Below are positions 6,016 through 12,418 of a stretch of DNA of 12,702 nucleotides, piece by piece. A program made the position numbers and the translations under genes. Numbering within the stretch: the stretch's first letter is position 1; every line of letters starts with the position of its first letter. The DNA comes from Kiritimatiellia bacterium (lineage in GTDB: Bacteria > Verrucomicrobiota > Kiritimatiellia > RFP12 > UBA1067), in NCBI GenBank assembly GCA_016303225.1, contig JAEDMC010000075.1, positions 1 through 12,702 on the forward strand, given 5' to 3'. The notes under the pieces were generated by a model, which worked only from the letters and a program-made list of their open reading frames with translations, searched no databases and was not told where the DNA came from.

Positions 6016-7659
6016 TTAGCCGTCGATTTCGTTCTGCTTCGCGACAAGGCCTGTGGCGCCGTACATCTTGCGGAGCTTCGGTTTTTCAATCTTGCCCGTC
6101 GGATTGCGCGGCACGTCCGCAAAGATGATCTTGCGCGGACGCTTGTAGCGCGGGAGACCGAGACAGAAGTCGTTGAGCTGCTGTTCGGTCAGCGACATCC
6201 CCTCCTTCACCGAAACGATCGCCGCGGCGATTTCGCCGAGACGCGCGTCGGGAAGTCCGATCACCGCAACGTCCTTCACCGCGGCGTTTGCGCGGATGAA
6301 GTCTTCGATCTGCACCGGATACAGGTTCTCGCCGCCGGTGATGATCACGTCCTTCGCGCGGTCAACCAGGTAGATGAAGCCATCCTTCTCCTCCGCCATG
6401 TCGCCCGTGAGCAGCCAGCCCGGCTCCTTCTTGATCTCCGCCGTCGCCTGCGGATTCTTGTAGTACTCCTTCATCACGCCAGGGCCCTTGAGCGCGAGCT
6501 CGCCAACTTCGCCGGGCTTCACCGGCGTGACGCCGTCCGACCCGACGATCTTCGTCTCCCAGCCATAGCCCGCAATGCCGATGGCGCCGACATGCTCGAT
6601 GTTCTCGACACCGAGATGCACCGCGCCAGGCCCCGTTGACTCGCTGAGGCCGTAGTTCGTATCATAGTCATGATGCGGAAAAACCTTCTTCCAGCGCTTG
6701 ATCAGCGACGGCGGGACCGGCTGTGCGCCGATGTGCATAAGCCGCCACTGGTCAAGCTTGTAGTCCGAAAGCTTCACATCGCCGCGGTCAATCGCGTCGA
6801 GGATGTCCTGCGCCCAGGGGACCAGCAGCCACACGATCGTGCAGCGTTCCTCGGAGACCGCGCGGATGATCCACTCGGGCTTCACGCCCTTCAGGAGAAC
6901 CGACTTGCCGCCCACGAGGAACGAACCGAACCAGTGCATCTTCGCGCCTGTGTGGTAGAGCGGCGGGATGCAGAGGAACGTGTCCTCCTTCTTCTGCCCG
7001 TGATGCGCCTGCTCGACTTTGCAGCTGTGAATGAGGCACCGGTGCTGCAGGACGATTGCCTTCGGGAAACCCGTCGTCCCCGACGAGAAGTAGATCGCCG
7101 CCTCGTCCTCCGGGAACATCGGAATCGCCGGCGACGTCGCGATGCAGAGCTTCACGAGCGAGTAATAGCTCTCCGCGAAGACCGGACAGTCCTCGCCGAC
7201 GTAAAGGCGCGCCTTCACCTTCGGCATCTGGTCCGCAATCTGTTCGACGCGGCCGATGAACTCCGGTCCGAACACGAGCGCCTCGGCATCCGCCAGGTCC
7301 AGGCAGTACTTGATCTCGTCCGCCGTGTAGCGGAAGTTGAGCGGCACGGCCATGCAGCCCGCCTTGAGGACGCCAAAGTAAATCGGCAGCCACTCAAGGC
7401 AGTTCATGAGCAGGATCGCGACCTTGTCGCCCTTCTTATAGCCGCGCGAGAGGAGGAAGTTCGCGAAGCGGTTCGCCTTCTCGTCGAACTCCTTCCACGT
7501 CAGCTCCTTGCGGTAAGCCCTGTCTGGAACGGACTCGACGAGATCCGCCTCCTTCCAGGTCCTGTGCTTTCCGTTGTCCGGCGTGTCGATTTCGACCAAC
7601 GCCACGTCATCGCCCCATTCGAGGGCGTTCCTTTCCAGTATCTCGGTTAGGTTGTTCAT
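6016..7659 (-). CDS. Acyl-CoA synthetase / AMP-forming ligase (ANL superfamily)
   Basis: This 547-residue cytoplasmic enzyme would activate a carboxylic acid with ATP to an acyl-adenylate and transfer it to CoA. Motifs appear in the usual order: the P-loop YFSSGTTGFPKA (190-201), NYGLSESTG (335-343), the adenylate-binding TGD (418-420), the hinge region DRAKDVIITGGENLYPVQIE (433-452) and the catalytic lysine in NPTGKIEKPK (Lys523). Length fits the long- or medium-chain acyl-CoA synthetase group. A stretch at about 26-54, rich in charged residues before the first conserved block, looks like a family-specific insertion. Its ATG is 3 nt after the stop of the thioredoxin-fold gene, without a clear ribosome binding site, so it is probably translated by coupling. 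The acid substrate cannot be told from sequence alone; fatty, aromatic or other acids are possible. Confidence 0.93.
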   Translation of the reverse strand: MNNLTEILERNALEWGDDVALVEIDTPDNGKHRTWKEADLVESVPDRAYRKELTWKEFDEKANRFANFLLSRGYKKGDKVAILLMNCLEWLPIYFGVLKAGCMAVPLNFRYTADEIKYCLDLADAEALVFGPEFIGRVEQIADQMPKVKARLYVGEDCPVFAESYYSLVKLCIATSPAIPMFPEDEAAIYFSSGTTGFPKAIVLQHRCLIHSCKVEQAHHGQKKEDTFLCIPPLYHTGAKMHWFGSFLVGGKSVLLKGVKPEWIIRAVSEERCTIVWLLVPWAQDILDAIDRGDVKLSDYKLDQWRLMHIGAQPVPPSLIKRWKKVFPHHDYDTNYGLSESTGPGAVHLGVENIEHVGAIGIAGYGWETKIVGSDGVTPVKPGEVGELALKGPGVMKEYYKNPQATAEIKKEPGWLLTGDMAEEKDGFIYLVDRAKDVIITGGENLYPVQIEDFIRANAAVKDVAVIGLPDARLGEIAAAIVSVKEGMSLTEQQLNDFCLGLPRYKRPRKIIFADVPRNPTGKIEKPKLRKMYGATGLVAKQNEIDG

Positions 7660-7662
7660 ATG

Positions 7663-8487
7663 CTAAAAGGCGGCTTCCGCCCACTTTAGGTCCGCAAGGG
7701 CGTTCTTCGCTTCCTGCGCGAGCCGCGGATCGGCGACAGTCTTGAGCGGCGCGCACGACTCGATGGCACCCCTGACGAGCGCCTCATACTTCTCCCGCTT
7801 CGCCTTCTCCTTCGGACCAAAATTCGGCGCGTCCTTCGCACGACGCGCAAACTCGACGAGATCGGCGACCTTCTTCACATGCTCGAGCTTAACGAGCGCT
7901 CGCGCCTTTTCAAGATAGGGCTTGGCATCGTCTGGATGCTTCTTGCGGAACTCGTTCAGCCGATTGTAGGCATGCGCCGGCAGATGGTCCAGCTCGTAGT
8001 CGAGGAAATGTCGCCACTGTTTGACAGAGCGCGGCGACTCCATGTCCGTGAGCGCCGAGACGACGGCCTGAGCGGCCGTGCGGTCACTTTGCCCGTAATA
8101 GACGAGCTTGCCCGTCTCGTCGACCACATAGATAAACGGCAAGCCCTCGTGTGGAGGTTCGCCAAGCGCCAAACCCGCACCGTCGTAAACCGGGAAGGAG
8201 ACCTTTTCCAACGCCGTCTTCACCGCCGCCCCGCCGCCAACCGGTCCGCCCAGAACGACAAGCTCTTTCGTCTTGAAGCTCCCCCACAGTTCCTCAAAGC
8301 GCTGCAGCAACTCTTGGCTTCCGGCGTCTTTCGCATCCCATTGGACGACCAGCACGACCTTGCCCTGGAGATAACCGACGCTCGCCTTACGTCCGCCAAG
8401 ATGGTGCGCGACGTCGACGTTCTTCCACTCCGCCGCCTGGACGGAGAAGAGAAGCAGAGAAATCACGACTGATGCAAGAAACTTCAT
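7663..8487 (-). CDS. Exported thioredoxin-fold protein lacking the redox cysteines
   Basis: This 274-residue protein has a signal peptide (MKFLASVVISLLLFSVQA, probable cleavage near residue 18-19). A thioredoxin-like domain follows at about 22-150: the strand KVVLVVQWD (about 43-51), and GLPFIYVVDETGKLVYYG (115-132), which matches the cis-proline and the following beta hairpin of TlpA-type proteins. Where these normally have WCxxC the sequence is WDAKDAG, and the whole protein holds a single cysteine at about 245, so disulfide exchange is not expected. The C-terminal part (about 155-274) is helical and charged, perhaps TPR-like. It is the first gene of a two-gene unit with the acyl-CoA synthetase. 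Its promoter -10 box is 8 nt from the ATG and no ribosome binding site is seen. Its function is unknown; a binding or scaffold role is a guess. Confidence 0.85.
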   Translation of the reverse strand: MKFLASVVISLLLFSVQAAEWKNVDVAHHLGGRKASVGYLQGKVVLVVQWDAKDAGSQELLQRFEELWGSFKTKELVVLGGPVGGGAAVKTALEKVSFPVYDGAGLALGEPPHEGLPFIYVVDETGKLVYYGQSDRTAAQAVVSALTDMESPRSVKQWRHFLDYELDHLPAHAYNRLNEFRKKHPDDAKPYLEKARALVKLEHVKKVADLVEFARRAKDAPNFGPKEKAKREKYEALVRGAIESCAPLKTVADPRLAQEAKNALADLKWAEAAF

Positions 8488-8495
8488 TCGCGGGT

Positions 8496-8501
8496 ATTAT
8501 A
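8496..8501 (-). promoter_or_regulatory. Extended -10 promoter element overlapping the dus stop codon
   Basis: On the minus strand TTTGTTATAAT gives a perfect TATAAT with TG in the extended position. The box overlaps the TAA of the dus gene and lies only 8 nt from the ATG at 8487, which predicts a leaderless or nearly leaderless mRNA. No -35 match is evident. Confidence 0.6.
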
Positions 8502-9468
8502 ACAAATAAATGCACGACGAGACGATCTCGTCGATTTCGTCCAGCGTACGGACGGTGTTGAGGCGCTTGCGAAGCTCCGCCGCACCGGGACGTCCGTTGA
8601 AGTAGCGGAAGAGATGCACATGCATCTTCACGGACGCGAAAGCATCCGGCGAGGGAATGTGGTCGTTCGGATATTTCGCCGCGAGCTGATCGCGAAACTC
8701 CAGCAGATAGGCGAGATGCCGGCGAAATTGTTCGATTGTCCGATTGTTCGACTGTTCGACCGACTTGAGCGAATTGAAGATTCCCGGATTGGAGAGCGAC
8801 GCGCGGCCGATCATGATCGCGTCAACTCCGGTCGCGGCCATCGCCGCAGCCGTCTTCGCATCGACAACGGATCCGTTGCCTGTCACCGGAATGTGCGAAT
8901 GTTCCACCACCTCCGCAAGCGTGTCGAGATGTGTCGGCCCGCCGTGCATCTGCGATGTGTAGCGCGCATGGACGACGAGCCCCTTCGCACCCGCCCGCTC
9001 CGCCGCGTCGATGATCTCGAAAACGTTGGTCCGCTGCGGATGCGGCCCAAGACGCGTCTTCAGCGTCACCGGCAGCGTCGTATTCCCGACCATCGCCTTC
9101 AAGAGCCGGTAGATCTTCTCGGGCTCTTCAATCAGCTTCGCGCCCGCCCCTTCGCGCGTCACCTTCTTCATCGGACAGCCGGCATTGAGGTTGATCTCGA
9201 CGATTGTTCGTCTGTTCGACTGTTCGACCGTTCGATTGACGAATTCGGTCGCGTAGGCGAGGTCGGATTCGGTGGCGCCGAAAAGCTGAAGCGAAACGGG
9301 ACCCTCGCCGGGCATCGTCTCCATCAGATGGCGCGTCGGCGAAGAACCGTGCGCAAGTCCGGCGGCGGACACCATCTCGGTATAGGTCAAGTCCGCACCG
9401 CCCTCGGTGCAGAGCCGGCGAAACGGCGCATCCGTGAAGCCGGCAAGCGGAGCGAGGACGTACTTCAT
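8497..9468 (-). CDS. dus: tRNA-dihydrouridine synthase (Dus family, FMN-dependent)
   Basis: This 323-residue flavoenzyme reduces specific uridines in the D loop of tRNA using NADPH. Visible family features are LAPLAGFTDAPFRRL (5-19) at the FMN site, NLNAGCPMKKV with the catalytic Cys98, VTLKTRLG (134-141), VVHARYTSQMHGGP (165-178) with the conserved histidine and arginine, VTGNGSV (195-201) and IMIGRASLSNP (218-228). The C-terminal helical tRNA-binding domain follows. It fits the DusB-like group best, but the exact subfamily is not certain. The ATG overlaps the upstream stop as ATGA, with AAGAG before it. Two stretches, about residues 78-89 and 236-247, come from a period-8 DNA repeat (NRTVEQSNRRTI and SVEQSNNRTIEQ). 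Both fall at helix or loop edges away from the active site, so the enzyme is likely intact. Confidence 0.95.
   Translation of the reverse strand: MKYVLAPLAGFTDAPFRRLCTEGGADLTYTEMVSAAGLAHGSSPTRHLMETMPGEGPVSLQLFGATESDLAYATEFVNRTVEQSNRRTIVEINLNAGCPMKKVTREGAGAKLIEEPEKIYRLLKAMVGNTTLPVTLKTRLGPHPQRTNVFEIIDAAERAGAKGLVVHARYTSQMHGGPTHLDTLAEVVEHSHIPVTGNGSVVDAKTAAAMAATGVDAIMIGRASLSNPGIFNSLKSVEQSNNRTIEQFRRHLAYLLEFRDQLAAKYPNDHIPSPDAFASVKMHVHLFRYFNGRPGAAELRKRLNTVRTLDEIDEIVSSCIYLL
8728..8763. repeat. Period-8 tandem repeat inside dus, copy 1
   Basis: The plus strand reads about four octamers of the form TTGTTCGA (TTGTTCGA, TTGTCCGA, TTGTTCGA, CTGTTCGA). It is translated in frame on the minus strand as part of SVEQSNNRTIEQF. 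The same octamer family occurs again about 440 nt away in the same gene. Confidence 0.85.
9202..9237. repeat. Period-8 tandem repeat inside dus, copy 2
   Basis: The plus strand reads about four octamers (TTGTTCGT, CTGTTCGA, CTGTTCGA, CCGTTCGA). It is translated on the minus strand as NRTVEQSNRRTI, just before the strand that leads to catalytic Cys98. Orientation and reading frame are the same as in the other copy. Confidence 0.85.
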
Positions 9469-11030
9469 CTCTTCTTTTCCGGCTCGTCGGCCTTCGGCTG
9501 ATCCAGCACCGTCAGCGCCGGATCGGAACTGGGATCGCCCGGATTCATCCGGGCGAAGGACACGTAGCTCGGCGCGCCCCAGCCTGTACCGGGATTGCGC
9601 CCGCAGACCATGATGTCCACGCGGTTCGTCGGATTGAGTCCGCGCCGGTCGATCGTGACCTTGGCGGCGTCCGGCCGCACGCGCTCGATCTTCACGTCGA
9701 CGTCCTTCCCGTGCGTCTGCACGAACGCATACTCCTTCGCGCCGCGCGCGGTCACGAGGAATTCGCGGCGCTCTTCTTCCGCCCGCAGCACAAACGCCCA
9801 GGCGAAGGCACTCGCATACGTGAGCTCGGGGTGGACCGGCTTTTCCCGCACGGGCGTCATGGCAACGGCAAGCGGCACGAGCGGAGGAACGGACGAGGGC
9901 GTCAGCGCCTTCGCCGCAGCCGTCAGGCGGGACATCTCAACGCCGTTCGGCGGCAAGGCCGTCGGATGCGCCTTCGCCGTCAGGTAATCCTCTTCCGTCC
10001 TGACGCCCTTCAGCGACTTGCGGATCAGCGTCTGCACGGTCGGCGCCAGCAGCTGCCGACGCACAACCGCAGCCTTCACCTGCGGATCAAGCGAACGCGA
10101 AGCCGTCAGGGCCGCACGGAGATACGGCAAATCGGACCAGCTCCGTCCGGCCGTCGTCAGCCAGTAGGGCGTAATGGACGCGAACAGGTCGCCGTTCGTC
10201 CCGACTGGCGCCGTGTCGAAGACGGACGGGAACACCCAGGTCTGATTGGAGAGATAGTACTTCGCCATCCGGTTGAGCTGGGTGGCCTCCGTCGTCATGA
10301 GCGCACGCGGCAACGAGCGCCGAAACGGCCCCTGCGTGATCGCAAGCGAAGCATTGCCAAACGTCGGATAGGGGAAGAGGACGTTCGGCAAACTCATGTC
10401 CATCCGACGCTTGCGCCCCTCCTCGTCGAGCTGGACGACCGTGATGCCGGGATAGTTCGTGACGTCCAGCATCGCATGCCGTCCGTCACGGTTCATGTAC
10501 AGGTCTCCAATGTTTCCACCGGAAGACCCCGCCACCAGCTTCAGCCGCGCCACGAAGCTCCCGCTCTCAAAATCCCAGCTGAGGTTCTGCTCGCCCAGGG
10601 CAACGGTTTTCCCGAAAACGCCGGTCGCCTCGACGGTGGCCATCGGCCCTGTCAGGAGCGGACGCATCTTCATGAAATCCGCATACTCCAAAAGCTCCTT
10701 GTACCGCGGAAGCGCCGAAAGCCGTTTCAGGTCCGTGTCCTTCTCAATCATCGCGCGGTCGCGAAAGCCAAGGTCGATGGCCGTCTCCAGCTCGTCAAAG
10801 GCCTCCTCCGTGCGGTTTGCGAAATACGCCAGCGAACAGGCGAGGTTGTAGTGCCAGGTCGGATCGTCCGGCAGGAGCTTCACGCCCTTACGGCATGTTT
10901 CCTCCATCGTCGCGGTGTCGCCTTCCCGAACCGCAACGCGAAACTGTCGGCTAAGACGATCGTGCGCCGGGAAGCGCGCCGGATAGTCCCAGATCGAGAG
11001 GACCGCAAGCAGCAGACAGAGCGCGTTCAT
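9465..11030 (-). CDS. Possibly exported TPR-domain protein of unknown function
   Basis: I do not recognise this 521-residue protein as a whole. Residues 2-12 are hydrophobic and may form a weak signal peptide, although there is no basic residue before them. A TPR-like region follows (about 27-117): PTWHYNLACSLAYFANRTEEAFDELETAI fits a TPR helix pair (written across residues 57-85), and IEKDTDLKRLSALPRYKELL (95-114) is a familiar TPR end motif. The remaining 400 residues have no clear motif. The C-terminal stretch about 455-495, with NRVDIMVCGRN and GAPSYVSF, looks like a beta-rich domain and faintly recalls secreted proteins of the PVC group. The tail is charged. The gene is joined by ATGA overlaps to the GYF/coiled-coil gene before it and the dus gene after it, so it is probably made together with them. 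Confidence 0.85.
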   Translation of the reverse strand: MNALCLLLAVLSIWDYPARFPAHDRLSRQFRVAVREGDTATMEETCRKGVKLLPDDPTWHYNLACSLAYFANRTEEAFDELETAIDLGFRDRAMIEKDTDLKRLSALPRYKELLEYADFMKMRPLLTGPMATVEATGVFGKTVALGEQNLSWDFESGSFVARLKLVAGSSGGNIGDLYMNRDGRHAMLDVTNYPGITVVQLDEEGRKRRMDMSLPNVLFPYPTFGNASLAITQGPFRRSLPRALMTTEATQLNRMAKYYLSNQTWVFPSVFDTAPVGTNGDLFASITPYWLTTAGRSWSDLPYLRAALTASRSLDPQVKAAVVRRQLLAPTVQTLIRKSLKGVRTEEDYLTAKAHPTALPPNGVEMSRLTAAAKALTPSSVPPLVPLAVAMTPVREKPVHPELTYASAFAWAFVLRAEEERREFLVTARGAKEYAFVQTHGKDVDVKIERVRPDAAKVTIDRRGLNPTNRVDIMVCGRNPGTGWGAPSYVSFARMNPGDPSSDPALTVLDQPKADEPEKKR

Positions 11031-12418
11031 TTACGGAAGCTCATCCAGCCCGGCAACTTGACCTGATGCGCTTCACGGCTCTGGTTCGTCGAAAGAGAAC
11101 CGACCGTGCCGATCGAAGGAGACTCAAGGGACGCCAAACGCGCGAGCAGCGCCTGCTGCCGAGCGGCCTGCTGTTGACGCAGCTCCTCGTTCTGCTGCCG
11201 CTCCGCCAAAAGCTCCTTCTCCCGCGTCTGCAGACGCTCGTGCAGTTGTTCGAGCTCATGACGGAGCTGAGTGACGTCCTTCATGCCGGCCTCGGCACGC
11301 TTGCCGTCCGCCTTGCTCAGACGCAGCTGCTCGCTCAGCTCGCGAATCTTCTCGTCCTTGTCCAGCACAAGATGATCGTGCGCCCGGCGGAACTCATCGA
11401 ACTCCTTACGCAACTGGACTGCGCGCGGATCTTCCGGACGATTCAGGAGCGCCTTGCGCGTCATGTCCTCAATGTTGTAGCCCGAGCGCTTCAACAGCTC
11501 GTGCCGGCGCTCGAGCAGCTTGTCCGCCCGCGCCGTGTAACGTTGTTTGAGTTCCTCAAACTCACGCTTTTCCGCATCAATGATGCGCGTCAGATCCTCG
11601 GCCTCGCCCGTAATGATGGAATAGACCGCCGCCTGAATGTCCGCGACTTCGCTCGCCGCCTGCGGCAACCGACGGAGTTCATCCTCCAAGGCCTGCACCT
11701 GCTCGATGTACTTGTTCTCCCGATTCGCCGCGTCCTTCAACGATGATTCGTGCTTCACGACAAGGTCCTGCGCCGCTGCAACTTCGGCCCGCAGCGCATT
11801 TTCCCTCATGACCGCAGCTTTCGCCGCATCTGACGCCTTGCGCGAAGACTCGTCCAACCGAGCCTGAAGATCAGCCGTGTGGCGACGCTCCTCGTCTAGC
11901 AGACCCTCGAGTTCCTTCACGCGCGTCTCGTCGACAATAATCTTCTCGACGATCTTCTCAACCGGAACCTCAATCGTTTTCTCTACAATCTTCTCAACGA
12001 TCTTCTCGACAGGGACCTCGACGATCTTCTCCACGATCTTCTCGACCGGTACCTCAACTACCTTCTCAACCGGAACCTTAACTACCTTCTCAACCGTCTC
12101 AACATTCTCAACCGTCTCAACATCAAACGGCGCACGCGTCTCAACGAGCGAGGCCGTGCGAGGAAGCCGCCCGCTGGCCAGCAGCGCCTCTGCAGCCGCG
12201 CGATTGAACGGTCCGCGCGGATTGCCATCGCCCAGATCGATCGAAAAACGCATGTCAAGGAACGCGACGTCCTCGACGCGCGTCCACGAGATGTTGTCTT
12301 CGGAGACTTCCTGACCCGGCTGAATGCGTCCAAGCCTCGCCCACTCGACGAGTTTCGCCTGGGTTTCCGGACCAAAGGTCTCGTCCTGCGTCCTCAAATA
12401 CCATTTGGCGTCACTCAT
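11027..12418 (-). CDS. Tandem GYF_2-like domains, VPVEKIVEK repeat region and long coiled coil
   Basis: This 463-residue protein has no signal peptide or membrane segment, so it is probably cytoplasmic. The first GYF_2-like domain (about 5-52) shows WYLRTQDETFGP, LGRIQPG and SWTRVEDV. A second, shorter copy (about 57-92) repeats the GP-14-residue-GR spacing (G16/G30 and G69/G83). Residues 101-162 are charged repeats of the type VPVEKIVEKIVE. Residues 163-430 are a heptad-rich coiled coil with likely breaks near 250-262 and 311-333, ending with a Gln/Arg-rich helix. GYF_2 domains are thought to bind proline-rich peptides. The design suggests a filament-forming or scaffold protein. It overlaps both neighbours by ATGA and shares its repeats with the gene upstream. 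No enzyme motif is present, and a function cannot be given. Confidence 0.88.
   Translation of the reverse strand: MSDAKWYLRTQDETFGPETQAKLVEWARLGRIQPGQEVSEDNISWTRVEDVAFLDMRFSIDLGDGNPRGPFNRAAAEALLASGRLPRTASLVETRAPFDVETVENVETVEKVVKVPVEKVVEVPVEKIVEKIVEVPVEKIVEKIVEKTIEVPVEKIVEKIIVDETRVKELEGLLDEERRHTADLQARLDESSRKASDAAKAAVMRENALRAEVAAAQDLVVKHESSLKDAANRENKYIEQVQALEDELRRLPQAASEVADIQAAVYSIITGEAEDLTRIIDAEKREFEELKQRYTARADKLLERRHELLKRSGYNIEDMTRKALLNRPEDPRAVQLRKEFDEFRRAHDHLVLDKDEKIRELSEQLRLSKADGKRAEAGMKDVTQLRHELEQLHERLQTREKELLAERQQNEELRQQQAARQQALLARLASLESPSIGTVGSLSTNQSREAHQVKLPGWMSFRK
11933..12118 (-). repeat. Charged repeat tract (EKIVE / VPVEK units) in the GYF/coiled-coil gene
   Basis: About 62 codons are built from the units EKIVE, KVPVE and EVPVE, with Val/Ile, Glu and Lys in strict alternation and a Pro in each longer unit. 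The DNA repeats GAGAAGATCGT and CCGGT-type units with many silent changes between copies. Divergence at third positions argues for age and for selection on the protein. Confidence 0.9.

Noticed and set aside
5913..6122. N-terminal extension of the RRM protein to the ATG at 6122
   Set aside because: It would cross the predicted promoter and the end of the acyl-CoA synthetase gene; the ribosome binding site and the domain start both support 5912.
6670..7650. 326-codon plus-strand open frame opposite the acyl-CoA synthetase
   Set aside because: It is the antisense of a gene with all ANL superfamily motifs; composition is typical of a shadow frame.
9711..11066. 451-codon plus-strand open frame opposite the TPR gene
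   Set aside because: Arg/His-rich antisense shadow; the minus-strand gene has TPR motifs and ATGA junctions with both neighbours.
11933..12118. Regular DNA repeats that might suggest a CRISPR array
   Set aside because: The repeats are codon-phased, lack unique spacers of constant length and encode a continuous charged protein tract.
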